Source: Flavonifractor hominis (GTDB lineage Bacteria > Bacillota > Clostridia > Oscillospirales > Oscillospiraceae). Taken from it: 64,000 nt of DNA. The DNA lies in the NCBI RefSeq assembly GCF_040095835.1, contig NZ_JBBMFT010000002.1, positions 62,001-126,000 on the forward strand. The letters run 5' to 3'. Shown here one piece after another: positions 32,868 through 42,769 of this stretch; position 1 is the first letter of the stretch, and every line of letters begins with the position of its first letter. The translations under genes were made by a program, and so were the position numbers. A model generated the notes under the pieces. The model did not search any database, was not told the origin of the DNA, and saw nothing but the letters and a program-made list of their open reading frames with translations.

Positions 32868-34799
32868 TCAGCTGATATGTTGTACCACGCGTTCTGAATG
32901 CGATTGCTCCCAATCCGTTTGTTGCTGCTGCTCCATACGGCGTACCGCTGCTTCATTTACCTGCTCCGGCTCACAGAAACTGGGCACCAGCCGGTGCAGC
33001 TCCCGGAACAGGTCGGCCCGCGAGCCATGCTCCAGCACTCTGGAAAGCTGAAACAGCCAGTCCTCCATCTCATGCCGGTCTACGGCAGGACGCATTTCCA
33101 CAAAAATCTTATCGTTTTCCGTTCTGGAGAGGTCGGCGCTCTGGGTGAGCAGCTCTTCATACAGCTTCTCTCCCGGACGCAGGCCGATCTCCTGGATCTG
33201 GATATCTTCATAAGGTGTGTATCCCGACAGACGGATCAAATTCTCCGCCAGTTCCAGAATACGCACAGGCTTACCCATATCCAGCACGAAGACCTCTCCG
33301 CTTTGGGACAGGGAACCGGCCTCCAGCACCAGCTGTACTGCCTCGGGTATGGTCATAAAGTAGCGGATGATCCGCTTATCGGTCACAGTCACAGGACCGC
33401 CATATGCGATCTGCTTTTTAAACAGCGGGATCACCGAGCCGCTGGAGCCAAGCACGTTCCCGAAGCGCACCGCAGCAAACCGGGTATCCGATCCCTCTCG
33501 CATCCCCTGGAGCACTTGTTCACACAGATATTTGGTTGCCCCCATAATATTAGTAGGGTTGACTGCCTTATCCGTAGAAATCAGCACAAACGCCTCTGCG
33601 TGGTAACGCCGTGCCGCCAGTGCCGTATGGTATGTACCAAAGATATTGTTTTTGACGGCTTCCTCCGGACAATGTTCCATCAGAGGTACATGCTTGTGGG
33701 CTGCGGCATGAAACACCAGCTGAGGGCGGTAGGACCGAAACAAGCGGTCAATCTTGTCCTCGTCCCGAACCGATCCGATCTCCACCACAAAGTCCAGCGT
33801 TCCTCGGAAGCGATGATACAGATCCTGCTGCAAATCATACACTGAGTTTTCCGCAATGTCCAGCGCGATCAGCCGCCTGGGACGGCATTCGGCAATCTGC
33901 CGGCACAGCTCCGAACCAATGGAACCGCCGCCGCCTGTAACCAGCACGGTTTTTCCTTCGATGAAGGCCCGGATATTCTCCTTGTCCAATTCCACCGGTT
34001 CCCTGCCAAGCAGATCCTCGATCTCCACTCCGCGAACATTGGCTGTCATCGTCGGATTGCTTCCCCGCTCCAACTGGCTGACCGGGTCAACCAGGATACG
34101 CAGGCGGCACTTGGTCTTTGCACACAACTCCAGGATCTCCGCCCGGCGCTGTGCACTCAGGTCGGGAATAGCCAAAATAATCTCTGTCACAGGAGTATCC
34201 TGCAAAATGGCGCATAAATCGTTGATGGGACCCCGTACCGGAATACCATGGACGACCTTACCAATCTTATCCGGAGCATCGTCCAACATGCAATAAGGGA
34301 TGTAGCTTCCGTTCATGTTGTGTTTAAGTTCATAGACCAGAGAAACTCCCGCCGTACCACTGCCGATAATGGCCACTTGCCGCCGGCCCTTTCCCTGCTC
34401 CCCTGCTACCCGAAAGCGGTAAATCCGGTAGACAAAACGGATGGTCAGCATTCCAATCAATGCCACTGCTGTACCGAAAAAAGCGCAGGTAATCCACACC
34501 TGCTCAGCCCCGAACAGCAGATTGAGTCCCGCATACAATGCAAACCCTTCGCCCAGTCCACTCAGCAGGATCAGATATTCCCGGCTCTCCGCATAGCGCC
34601 ACAAACTCTCATAGGTCTTCAGTGCAAGCTGGAAGATCAGTACGCACACCGTCAAAAAACCGATGTGAGCCACCAAGTTAATCAGGCGGATATCCCCTCG
34701 CAGATAGCGCGGCCAAAACATCAATATATTGCACGCAAAAATCAAGCACACATCCAGTGCCAGTACAATCCATCCTCGATACCGTGCCAATCTCATCAT
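32868..34799 (-). CDS. CapD/WbpM/PglF-like nucleotide-sugar 4,6-dehydratase
   Basis: A 643-residue membrane enzyme: four N-terminal transmembrane helices (about 8-125), a first Rossmann-like domain (GSGTAG, 146-151) and a catalytic SDR domain (TGGGGSIG at 288-295; STDKAVNPTNIMGATK near 403 with the catalytic Lys and the unusual Met in place of Tyr). This family converts UDP-GlcNAc to UDP-4-keto-6-deoxy sugars, the first step to bacillosamine- or QuiNAc/FucNAc-type residues. It supplies an unusual amino sugar for the polymer or its first residue. The ribosome site is weak. Product identity is inferred. Confidence 0.92.
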   Translation of the reverse strand: MMRLARYRGWIVLALDVCLIFACNILMFWPRYLRGDIRLINLVAHIGFLTVCVLIFQLALKTYESLWRYAESREYLILLSGLGEGFALYAGLNLLFGAEQVWITCAFFGTAVALIGMLTIRFVYRIYRFRVAGEQGKGRRQVAIIGSGTAGVSLVYELKHNMNGSYIPYCMLDDAPDKIGKVVHGIPVRGPINDLCAILQDTPVTEIILAIPDLSAQRRAEILELCAKTKCRLRILVDPVSQLERGSNPTMTANVRGVEIEDLLGREPVELDKENIRAFIEGKTVLVTGGGGSIGSELCRQIAECRPRRLIALDIAENSVYDLQQDLYHRFRGTLDFVVEIGSVRDEDKIDRLFRSYRPQLVFHAAAHKHVPLMEHCPEEAVKNNIFGTYHTALAARRYHAEAFVLISTDKAVNPTNIMGATKYLCEQVLQGMREGSDTRFAAVRFGNVLGSSGSVIPLFKKQIAYGGPVTVTDKRIIRYFMTIPEAVQLVLEAGSLSQSGEVFVLDMGKPVRILELAENLIRLSGYTPYEDIQIQEIGLRPGEKLYEELLTQSADLSRTENDKIFVEMRPAVDRHEMEDWLFQLSRVLEHGSRADLFRELHRLVPSFCEPEQVNEAAVRRMEQQQQTDWEQSHSERVVQHIS

Positions 34800-34892
34800 T
34801 TGTTCCGTTTTTCCCCCAAAATCTGTCTATATCGTTTTATTTTATCTCTCTTCCACAGGGATGTCAAATACAGGGGATAATTTCCGGATATT

Positions 34893-35912
34893 TTACTTTT
34901 CTATGTATCCATTTGGATTGTTCCGCTGCCAGTTCCAGCTGGTTTTACACATATCCTCCAGCGTATGTACTGCTACCCACCCCAGTTCTTTTCTGGCTCG
35001 GGAAGGATCGGCATAACACACAGCAACATCGCCCGGCCTGCGTGGATCGATCACATAGGGGATCTTCCTGCCGCAGGCCTGCTCATAGGCCCGGATAACT
35101 TCCAGCACACTGTAGCCCCGGCCTGTCCCCAGGTTGCACACAAACAGGCCGCATCCCTGCTTCAGCTTCCGCAGGGCCGCCACATGCCCCTGTGCCAGAT
35201 CCATCACATGGATGTAATCCCGTACCCCAGTGCCATCCGGCGTATCGTAATCGTCCCCAAATACATGCACCCGCTCCAATCGTCCCGCTGCCACCTGGGC
35301 AATATAGGGCACCAAATTATTAGGAATGCCGTTGGGATCTTCGCCAATCAGCCCGCTCTCGTGGGCGCCAATGGGGTTAAAGTAGCGCAACAGTGCCACG
35401 TTAAGGGTCGGGTCCGCGGCACAGCAATCCTTCAGAATCTGCTCACTAAACAGCTTGGTCTGACCATAGGGATTGGTGGCCGACAGGGGAAAGCCCTCCT
35501 CCACCGGCATCCGTTCCGGTATGCCGTAAACCGTAGCAGAGGACGAAAACACAAGATTATGCACTCCGTGCCTGGCCATGGAGTGCAGCAGGTTAAGGGT
35601 GCTGGTCAGATTGTTGGAATAATAGTCCAGCGGTTTCTGCACGCTCTCTCCCACCGCCTTGAGTCCCGCGAAGTGGATCACTGCCTCAATGTCCGGAAAA
35701 CGGTGGAACAGTGCCTCCAGCTGCCCCGGATCGCACAGTTCTGTGTGCTGAAATGGGACTGGCCGTCCTACAATAGCCTCCACCCGCTGCAGAGCTATAG
35801 GACTGGAGTTGCAAAGATTGTCCGCCACTACCACGTCATAACCCGCTCCCATCAGCGCCACACAGGTATGAGTGCCAATGTATCCTGCTCCGCCGGTAAT
35901 CAATATAGACAT
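34893..35912 (-). CDS. galE: UDP-glucose 4-epimerase
   Basis: A 339-residue SDR enzyme: ITGGAGYIGTHTCVAL (residues 4-19, NAD site), SSSATVYG and NPYGQTKLF (catalytic Ser and Tyr-x3-Lys), and GTGVRDYIHVMDLA, all typical of GalE. It interconverts UDP-glucose and UDP-galactose (possibly the N-acetyl forms), supplying galactose for the polysaccharide. GGAGGGATACCT precedes the ATG. It lies 15 bases after the flippase gene. Confidence 0.95.
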   Translation of the reverse strand: MSILITGGAGYIGTHTCVALMGAGYDVVVADNLCNSSPIALQRVEAIVGRPVPFQHTELCDPGQLEALFHRFPDIEAVIHFAGLKAVGESVQKPLDYYSNNLTSTLNLLHSMARHGVHNLVFSSSATVYGIPERMPVEEGFPLSATNPYGQTKLFSEQILKDCCAADPTLNVALLRYFNPIGAHESGLIGEDPNGIPNNLVPYIAQVAAGRLERVHVFGDDYDTPDGTGVRDYIHVMDLAQGHVAALRKLKQGCGLFVCNLGTGRGYSVLEVIRAYEQACGRKIPYVIDPRRPGDVAVCYADPSRARKELGWVAVHTLEDMCKTSWNWQRNNPNGYIEK

Positions 35913-35927
35913 AGGTATCCCTCCTAC

Positions 35928-37451
35928 TCAAACCGGCTGTCTTGTTCTGCGCAGCTTATCCAGTATTCCACGTACATAGAACCAAGCCGTTTTCCTCGCC
36001 GTTTTCTCCACCAATGTGTTAATACCAAAAAAGGCTGTTACCACGAGCACGCTGATCCATATCGCATGCAGGAACAAACTCAGATAATTGTCCAACTTCA
36101 GAGGCAAATGAGTAAATCCTGCCACCAACAGAAGAAACAGCCCAAAATTTAAGATCCAGCGCCGGTAAGTCGGCCATGCGCTTCGCTTCATAACGCGCCG
36201 GTTGGCATACAGGATCATGTCATTGGCGCGATAGACCAAAGCTGCAATCGTACCAAACAGCACTCCATAGATACCAAAACGGAACACACACACCAGGGAA
36301 ACCCCAAAGTTGATTGCCGTCTCCAAGATAGCGCGCCACTGTGTTTCCTTGAATGCTCCCGCAAACGTGATGATTTGGCTGGATGAAGCTCGTCCATAGT
36401 TCAAAAGCTGATATAGCCCAAACAATACAGGCAATTTCCAGTCCACATAATTGATGTCCGCCCCCTGCGTATAGAGCGCCATAAACGGCAGGATAAAGAT
36501 CGACGCTATGGCAAGCAGTGAAAACACCAGCGCCAGATAGTATACTTCAAACGCTTCCTGCAGCTCCATATATCGCTTTCTGTCGCTGTGAAAGACCTGT
36601 CCCAGCGCCGACTGTACACTGTTGGACGTAATGGTAATGACGTTATCCACCATACCATAGATCGTTGCGTACATGGAATAGATACTGACCGTTTTCAATC
36701 CGCACACAAACGTCAGGATCAAAACATCGGTATGGCTGAAAATCAGCGATGAGATCTGATGGACAAACACGAATTTGCTCTTGGAGACCGCTTTCAGATT
36801 GGGTTTGACCGACAGGTCCAACCACTGATAATGTTTCCTGATGTAATAGGAGATGTACAGCATTTTGACTAGGTTGAACACCAGATACGTGGTTTGGACC
36901 GCCACAATACTGTATCCGTGCAAGAGCAGGGCAATCCGGCATAAGTCCGTCAAAATGGAAGTAACGGTTCCCAGATTTGTAGTCACATAATTTCGGTTAT
37001 CCACCCGCAGGAGCATATTATATTTGCCCTGCACCATATAGTTGATCACACTGCCGGACCCCTGCAAAAGAATGACCAGACAGCAGACCGTATATGGGAT
37101 CGCGGTATCCAAAAGCAATGGATAGAGCAATCCCATGGCAAGCACGGAAAACCCGTAAATCACACCGATACGCTTATAGTAATAATTGGTCGCAGCCATA
37201 ATCGCATTGACCGACGAATGATCCTGCTTGGCAATGGGGCCATACAGTGCGACTACGGCAGCATCTCCGATCCCCACTTCCAAAAGTGCCAGATAAAAGT
37301 AGATCTGACGCACAGAGGACAACAAGCCGTTTACTTCTGAGCCATAGCTGACAATAAACAGCCTTGGGATCATGATTGCTATGACCGATGTCGCGACATT
37401 GCCGACAATTCCCCATATCAGATTATTGATACTGCTGCGTTGCCTCGTCAT
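35928..37451 (-). CDS. wzx: Wzx-like oligosaccharide flippase
   Basis: A 507-residue integral membrane protein with 12 to 14 hydrophobic segments. The opening SSINNLIWGIVGNVATSVIAIMIPRLFIVSYGSEVNGLLSS-like stretch is typical of the polysaccharide transporter (MATE/MVF superfamily) flippases. It would flip lipid-linked repeat units outwards. ATG 37451 follows GGGGAGAACC and is preferred over an ATG 13 codons earlier; it overlaps the upstream acyltransferase gene by 29 bases. Confidence 0.88.
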   Translation of the reverse strand: MTRQRSSINNLIWGIVGNVATSVIAIMIPRLFIVSYGSEVNGLLSSVRQIYFYLALLEVGIGDAAVVALYGPIAKQDHSSVNAIMAATNYYYKRIGVIYGFSVLAMGLLYPLLLDTAIPYTVCCLVILLQGSGSVINYMVQGKYNMLLRVDNRNYVTTNLGTVTSILTDLCRIALLLHGYSIVAVQTTYLVFNLVKMLYISYYIRKHYQWLDLSVKPNLKAVSKSKFVFVHQISSLIFSHTDVLILTFVCGLKTVSIYSMYATIYGMVDNVITITSNSVQSALGQVFHSDRKRYMELQEAFEVYYLALVFSLLAIASIFILPFMALYTQGADINYVDWKLPVLFGLYQLLNYGRASSSQIITFAGAFKETQWRAILETAINFGVSLVCVFRFGIYGVLFGTIAALVYRANDMILYANRRVMKRSAWPTYRRWILNFGLFLLLVAGFTHLPLKLDNYLSLFLHAIWISVLVVTAFFGINTLVEKTARKTAWFYVRGILDKLRRTRQPV

Positions 37452-38298
37452 GGTTCTCCCCTGAAACAATAAATTTTCTGTCCCAATCAATATGACACTT
37501 CACAACTGCGGCTGGATTTCCTGCAATCGCGGTATTGCTCTGAGCAAAGGGCCTTGTACACACACTGGCTGCGCCTATCACGGTGTGATTGGGAATCACG
37601 CTCCCTTTCAAAATCAGACTGCGCATCCCAAACCAGCAATGCTCTCCAACTGTTATGTCTTTTCCGGGGTTGATCCGCTGTTTCTTTTCATCCAGCATAC
37701 TATGGGAATCACTGGTTCGAAACACCACATCGTTTGAAATCATGCAATCTGCACCGATCTCTATCGCAGTCCCTTCATCCAGTTCAAACTGAACCCATTT
37801 GCTCTCTCTGCCGTGTGTTGTATTTCTCTCGGCAAGGATACACTTATTATGATCCTGCTCTATATGTACTTCGGTAAATGTAATCGACGCATCTCTGCCA
37901 ATGTGGATCAAGTTGTCATTGCCCCAGATAAAAAAATGGACAAACCTCAGTACCGCTTCATCGTCCACAAGAATGGTATTGCGATTTCCATCAATATGAA
38001 TACTTGCTTTCCCTTCCATTCCGTATATCTGGACCTTGTCCCCAAACCGGATGCGGTTTTTCTTTCCCTTTATATAAAAGCGATTGTTGCGTACAATGGC
38101 TGTTTTCCCAAATTGAATCTCATTTTCGCCTTCCGACAATACAAATACATTTTTCCTGACACTCAGATTTTGACCCAGCTGCACTGCATGGGCCGGAACG
38201 TGAAATTTATTTGCGGTCATTTGACTCAATGTTACGAGAAACGGACAGCTCTTAACAATCTTTCTCAAGCCTTCTACCATGTGATTCCTCACATTCAT
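37423..38298 (-). CDS. Hexapeptide-repeat acyltransferase-like protein
   Basis: A 291-residue protein with left-handed beta-helix hexapeptide character from about residue 50. Its C-terminal half (IEIGADCMISNDVVFRTSDSHSM.. and GKDITVGEHCWFGMRSLILKGSVI) resembles sugar O-acetyltransferases of capsule loci. It probably acetylates the polymer or a nucleotide sugar. The ATG at 38298 overlaps the upstream stop (ATGA); an alternative ATG at 38280 has GAGGAA just upstream and may be the true start. Substrate unknown. Confidence 0.8.
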   Translation of the reverse strand: MNVRNHMVEGLRKIVKSCPFLVTLSQMTANKFHVPAHAVQLGQNLSVRKNVFVLSEGENEIQFGKTAIVRNNRFYIKGKKNRIRFGDKVQIYGMEGKASIHIDGNRNTILVDDEAVLRFVHFFIWGNDNLIHIGRDASITFTEVHIEQDHNKCILAERNTTHGRESKWVQFELDEGTAIEIGADCMISNDVVFRTSDSHSMLDEKKQRINPGKDITVGEHCWFGMRSLILKGSVIPNHTVIGAASVCTRPFAQSNTAIAGNPAAVVKCHIDWDRKFIVSGENHDEATQQYQ

Positions 38299-39227
38299 TT
38301 ATCTGATGCATCATTCTGTGTAATCTGCTCCCACTGGACATCGTTTTGGCCCTGCGCAGCATTGATTTGCCAAAGGCTCTGCTGAGCCGTTCCGTAGATC
38401 ACCACCGGGAACGCTCTCCACGGATACAGCGCAGTAATTTTGCGCCCACTCCGGTAGGTCATATAGGTAAGCCACAAATCGTCAGCATAGGGACACAACT
38501 GTCTTATCTTCTCTTCATCAAACGCATCCGCACAGAGGCAGCCGGGTGGATACAGGGACCCGCTGCCGGAAAAGATCTGAAGTTGATCCGAGTGCTCCAG
38601 CCGTTCTGCCAGATACGGATTTCTCCACGCAGAGGGGGCTTTTCCACGTATCATATACTGTCCCGTTATGGTACATACATCTTGCGGATGGGTCTTGTGC
38701 AGCTTCAGCAGCTGCTCTACCGTATCAAGCGGATACAGCATATCATCATCCACCAGAAGGATAAGATCCCGCGGATATTCCTGCATTGTATAGAAATATT
38801 TCTTATGGCTGCGCAGATCCTTACAAAAGCGAATGGTCAGTCCCCGTTCCCGCAATTGCAGCAGGCGCGCAGGCAAGGTCTCCATACCGGCAAACTGTGT
38901 ATCTGCCAGCCAAAGAATGATTTCATCCGGCTTTACCGTCTGACGCAGCAGGCTCTCAATGGTGATCCACACCGTCTCGATGCGCCCGGGAAACGAAGTC
39001 AGGGATACAATTATTTTCTCTTCCCGCTTGGAGACCGTAATTCCGCGTTTACCGGACGGATGCTTTTCCCAGCGTTTTACGACCCATAAATTGTAATACG
39101 CTTCTATGTATCCCAGGAAAAAGCGGACCATCCGACGGGACACACATTGTTCCGGCCTCTTTGCTTCGTCCGCTCGTTTCTCCGCTCTGCGCAGGAAAAA
39201 ATAGATCCGATAGATCAGTGCGTACAT
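38295..39227 (-). CDS. Glycosyltransferase (GT-A type)
   Basis: A 310-residue putative glycosyltransferase. The core begins near residue 72 with IVSLTSFPGRIETVWITIESLLRQTVKP and contains a LLVDDDMLYPLD metal-binding triplet (near 157-160). The first 65 residues are basic and amphipathic, probably membrane-associated. This fold is common in EPS clusters, but donor and acceptor cannot be told. It overlaps the next gene by 4 bases, so translation is coupled. Confidence 0.8.
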   Translation of the reverse strand: MYALIYRIYFFLRRAEKRADEAKRPEQCVSRRMVRFFLGYIEAYYNLWVVKRWEKHPSGKRGITVSKREEKIIVSLTSFPGRIETVWITIESLLRQTVKPDEIILWLADTQFAGMETLPARLLQLRERGLTIRFCKDLRSHKKYFYTMQEYPRDLILLVDDDMLYPLDTVEQLLKLHKTHPQDVCTITGQYMIRGKAPSAWRNPYLAERLEHSDQLQIFSGSGSLYPPGCLCADAFDEEKIRQLCPYADDLWLTYMTYRSGRKITALYPWRAFPVVIYGTAQQSLWQINAAQGQNDVQWEQITQNDASDK

Positions 39228-39248
39228 CGTTTCTTTCCTCGATCCTGT

Positions 39249-39656
39249 TCAGCGTCTCCACTCCACATGCTCTCTGAGCACAACTTCTTCTATCTTCTGT
39301 CCCACCAACGCCTGCTCCTTCACGCTTCTGGAAACCAGTGTATTGGCTGCAATGACAGAACCCGCTCCAATGGAAACGCCATTGAGTATCATTGCATTGG
39401 TGGCAATCCAAACATGATCTCCGATCACAACCGGCGCTGCCGAAACATCGCTCTCTGCTCCAAGGGCGTGAAAATCGCTGTCATAGATCACTACGTTCCG
39501 GGCAATCATGACATCGTTTCCCAGCTGAACCCGCTTTGCGGCAATCAAAACGGAACCGCTGTTCATGGTAAAAAAGCCGGTTTCCAGTGATCCGCCGGAC
39601 AGCACCTCTATCGTGGTCCCATAGGCGATCTTCCGCCCTTTCCGGCATTCCAACAC
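39249..39656 (-). CDS. Short hexapeptide acyltransferase, probably N-terminally truncated
   Basis: A 135-residue protein containing only the C-terminal half of a left-handed beta-helix acetyltransferase: VQLGNDVMIARNVVIYDSDFHAL (catalytic-type His), VVIGDHVWIATNAMILNGVSIG and GSVIAANTLVSRSV. Family members are usually about 190 to 220 residues with further hexapeptide turns in front. The start is GTG 39656 (or TTG 39653), and no ribosome site is visible upstream. Only 34 bases separate it from the preceding gene, too few for the missing part. It is either a truncated, possibly inactive gene or an unusually short enzyme. Confidence 0.6.
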   Translation of the reverse strand: MLECRKGRKIAYGTTIEVLSGGSLETGFFTMNSGSVLIAAKRVQLGNDVMIARNVVIYDSDFHALGAESDVSAAPVVIGDHVWIATNAMILNGVSIGAGSVIAANTLVSRSVKEQALVGQKIEEVVLREHVEWRR

Positions 39657-39690
39657 GTGTCAAATCCATCTTGGTATTTTTATATTGAAC

Positions 39691-40611
39691 CTATAGGAGC
39701 TGTTTTTTATAATATAACATTCTTTCTTTCCATGTAACACTGCCGTTTTTCTGCAATACACGGAATGTTTCTCTCATTACAGCCTTATTTTTTTCTGCTA
39801 TGGCATAATAAAATTTTTGCCGTGCGCAGTTTTCCAGAACCAGTTGGGCACAAGCTGTCTGATTACATTGGCTGACTTCTATGGCGTGGAGCAAGACTTC
39901 TGTAAAGGCATCCCAGCGCTCATATTCCTGCTGATAGCTTCTTTTTTTCCTGGAATGGCTGTCTTCATGGACATAAACCCAATACAAATCCTGATCAATG
40001 TAGCCGCACTTGGAGCGGCTTGCCGCCGGTACCAGCAGCTGCCAGTTCTGACCCACGCGCGATTCATAGATGTCCAGATCAGGATAGCACTCCAGCAGGA
40101 GGTTCCGCGTGATCATATAGCATCCGCAGCAGCCATATGTGTGCACCAGCAGCAGCGGTTCGAGAATATCCTCTGTCTCCTCATGCGGCTTGGAGCAGAT
40201 TCTCGTCCTCGTACCAGCCTTCTGGTCGATATACAGCCCATTGCTGCGAACCATCTTCACCTCTGGATGTGCCAACAGGAAATTTACCTTTTGTTCGATG
40301 CTGTCCGGAGCCAGTTCATCATCCGAATCGGGCCAGGTCAGATAATCCCCGGAAAAGAGTTTCAGCCCCCGGTTCAACGCCGCCGCCTGTCCGGCGTTTT
40401 CCTGATATTCATATAAGTAATGTATGCCCCTCTGCTCCAGCTTTCCGCGGTAGGACAATGCGATCTCTTCCGTGCGGTCGGTAGAACCGTCGTTGATAAA
40501 AATCAGCTCCAGGTTGTTATAGGTCTGTGCGAGAATGGATTGAAAGTACCGCTCCAGATAGGCTTCCCCGTTGTAGCACGGCGTAATAATGCTGACCTGT
40601 GGTTGTTTCAT
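39691..40611 (-). CDS. Family 2 glycosyltransferase
   Basis: A 306-residue GT2 enzyme: VSIITPCYNGEAYLERYFQSILAQ at the N-terminus, the FINDGSTDRT nucleotide-binding loop and the WPDSDDEL D-x-D-type motif near residue 93. ATG 40611 follows GAAGGAAGG and overlaps the upstream stop (ATGA). It adds one sugar to the repeat unit; specificity is unknown. Confidence 0.9.
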   Translation of the reverse strand: MKQPQVSIITPCYNGEAYLERYFQSILAQTYNNLELIFINDGSTDRTEEIALSYRGKLEQRGIHYLYEYQENAGQAAALNRGLKLFSGDYLTWPDSDDELAPDSIEQKVNFLLAHPEVKMVRSNGLYIDQKAGTRTRICSKPHEETEDILEPLLLVHTYGCCGCYMITRNLLLECYPDLDIYESRVGQNWQLLVPAASRSKCGYIDQDLYWVYVHEDSHSRKKRSYQQEYERWDAFTEVLLHAIEVSQCNQTACAQLVLENCARQKFYYAIAEKNKAVMRETFRVLQKNGSVTWKERMLYYKKQLL

Positions 40612-41609
40612 GATCCTTCCTTCTTTTTTTGCCAAGATAGCTTAGCCCGAACTCTCCAATACCATACGACCAGCTCCGGATGGATGGAAAAAGCCCGTAG
40701 CAGCGCCTTCGTATCTGACGGATACCGGCTGACATGCCCTTTGCGGTAATACCGCCGGAAGGTATCCCAAATCCGCCGCATGATCTGCCGATCGTGCAGA
40801 ATATCCCGTGCTCTTGAGTATTCCCAAACGAGGGCATGAAGCAGATCGTCGTATGCCATCGTTTCAAGTTCATTCCACCTTCTTGCCTGAAAGAAGGCAA
40901 TACGTTCCTCCAACGCCCCCAGATAGTCCAGCTTTTTCGGGTGAAAGCTGTGATTCATAAGGCTGTCCGGCCGCTGAAAATAGTAGGAAAGGATATCCTC
41001 TACAACCACAATGGAACTGCATCGGGCCAACAGCTTATGGGTCGTATAGATGTCCTCAAAAATTTTTCCATCGGGATACCAAATCTGCTCAAACAGGCCT
41101 CGCTTATACAGTTTACACCAGGGAACAATATACCGCAGCCGGTCATGGTCCTCCCCGTAGCTGCGGCGCAGGGCCTCCTGTGCAGAGATTTGTGCTCTCT
41201 TTTTGGTAGCAGGAGGAAACTCATATGCCGCATCACGGCCCTTTTGGAAATCGCCAATGGCCAGATCTGCGCCCGTCTCCTGTATCGCCGCATACAAATC
41301 CAGAATCGCATGGGATGCAACATAGTCATCGCTGTCCGCCATGAACACATAGGCTCCATGCGCTGCCTGAAGGCCTGTGTTCCTTGCTGCACTGACTCCT
41401 TTTCCGGAATTGGAAAGAACCTGAATCCGGGGATCGTCCTCTGCAAACCGGCGGCAGAGCGCAAGGCTGCCGTCGGAAGAGCCGTCTTCCACCAAGATAA
41501 TCTCCAAATGGTCATAGCTTTGCGTGCGGATGGACTGTATGCAGCGCGGCAGATAGGCTTCCATATTATATACGGGGATGATAACCGTTACCAGTTCCAT
41601 ATCACTCAT
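40608..41609 (-). CDS. Family 2 glycosyltransferase
   Basis: A 333-residue GT2 enzyme with VTVIIPVYNMEAYLPRCIQSI, the LVEDGSSDGS loop, GVSAARNTGLQAAHG and the MADSDDYV metal motif near residue 91. A C-terminal helical region is rich in aromatic and basic residues, as usual for EPS GT2 proteins. The start overlaps the upstream pyruvyltransferase stop by one base (TGATG). Confidence 0.92.
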   Translation of the reverse strand: MSDMELVTVIIPVYNMEAYLPRCIQSIRTQSYDHLEIILVEDGSSDGSLALCRRFAEDDPRIQVLSNSGKGVSAARNTGLQAAHGAYVFMADSDDYVASHAILDLYAAIQETGADLAIGDFQKGRDAAYEFPPATKKRAQISAQEALRRSYGEDHDRLRYIVPWCKLYKRGLFEQIWYPDGKIFEDIYTTHKLLARCSSIVVVEDILSYYFQRPDSLMNHSFHPKKLDYLGALEERIAFFQARRWNELETMAYDDLLHALVWEYSRARDILHDRQIMRRIWDTFRRYYRKGHVSRYPSDTKALLRAFSIHPELVVWYWRVRAKLSWQKKKEGS

Positions 41610-42769
41610 CAGCCAAGGATCCCCTCTATTGTATCACGCAGCGTATGTGCGCGTCCGATGTATTCCGGCATCTGTGCTGTCAGCTTGGTCCGTATTTCAT
41701 CCTCATGCTCCTGCAGCCACTGAAACGCCATTGTCATCTCCTCCGGCCTCTCCAACTGCTGCACTGGCACAACATAGTGCTCATGGGTGCCAAACAAATC
41801 CACCGCAATCCCCCTGGATTTGATGGAATATCCCAGTACCAGTGTGGGAACACAGGTGGAGTACGCCGCAATGGTAGCGTGGGTCCGCGCCCCGATAAAA
41901 AAGCGGCATCTGGCAATATATCCCTTGAGCTGCATGCAATTGCAGTCCTCCAGCAGTGTAACCCGCTCACTGTCCCCCACCGCATCGCAGATTGCCCGCA
42001 GTGCCTCCCGGTCATCGTTATCCGGCCACACCACATGGGGAATGAGAGCAACGGTATATTCTGTCTGATCCAAAATATAGCGAATCAGGCGAACAAAGTT
42101 TTCCCGTACAATTCCCTTTTGCCCCTCTTTCCGCAGCACCAGCGGACTGATATTGATCCCGACTACGTTGGAGGCATCAAATCCATCCGGGAATGGACGT
42201 CTCTCCTGACCGAGCGTAAACGCGGAATCCGGAAGATAAAACACATTGGGTACTCCTGCATCCCGCAGCGCCTGATAGGTCAAGGACTCCCGGGCGGTGA
42301 TGGCATCATACCGTCCTATGTCCTCCCGAAATCGCGGGTCCTGGAACAATTCCGGCTCTAACGAGCAGCCTACCAGGATGCTTTTATGTTTTTTGGAAAT
42401 AGCCTCATGCAATCGGACAAACTTGAGATAATCTTCATAACAATAGATATCTCCCCCAATGGAAAGTTCTACCGCATGTTTCGGCATCCGCCGGATGGCC
42501 TCCCAATAGGGCAGCGTGTCCATGGGGATATAATCGCCCTTCCATTTCAGGTGCAGGTAGGCATTCCAAAACCGCCATGACCGCTTGGAATACGGCTGCT
42601 TGGCCGGGAGCACGGTCGTGAGCTCCTGTATCCCGTACCGGCAGTCCTGCTCGGGCGCCTCACTGTATACCGCCTGTACCGGCCCCATCAATCCCAGCAC
42701 GGTACGGACCAGCGCCTCACACCCGTGATTGGCGCTGCCTCCATGATTATAGATAACATACTGGCTCAT
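41609..42769 (-). CDS. Polysaccharide pyruvyl transferase family protein
   Basis: A 386-residue protein: YVIYNHGGSANHGCEALVRTVL at the N-terminus (the GN(H/Y)G-type family opening), LSIGGDIYCYEDYLK and a C-terminal FFIGARTHATIAAYSTCVPTLVLGYSIKS motif, typical of PS_pyruv_trans. Members add pyruvate ketals, giving negative charge to polysaccharides; some act as glycosyltransferases. ATG 42769 overlaps the preceding stop (ATGA), and an upstream ATG at 42838 is out of context. Confidence 0.9.
   Translation of the reverse strand: MSQYVIYNHGGSANHGCEALVRTVLGLMGPVQAVYSEAPEQDCRYGIQELTTVLPAKQPYSKRSWRFWNAYLHLKWKGDYIPMDTLPYWEAIRRMPKHAVELSIGGDIYCYEDYLKFVRLHEAISKKHKSILVGCSLEPELFQDPRFREDIGRYDAITARESLTYQALRDAGVPNVFYLPDSAFTLGQERRPFPDGFDASNVVGINISPLVLRKEGQKGIVRENFVRLIRYILDQTEYTVALIPHVVWPDNDDREALRAICDAVGDSERVTLLEDCNCMQLKGYIARCRFFIGARTHATIAAYSTCVPTLVLGYSIKSRGIAVDLFGTHEHYVVPVQQLERPEEMTMAFQWLQEHEDEIRTKLTAQMPEYIGRAHTLRDTIEGILG

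Noticed and set aside
39481..39669. Frameshifted 5' part of the short acyltransferase in the adjacent frame
   Set aside because: The alternative frame starts with an ATG but its translation shows no hexapeptide repeats, so a simple frameshift does not restore the missing part.
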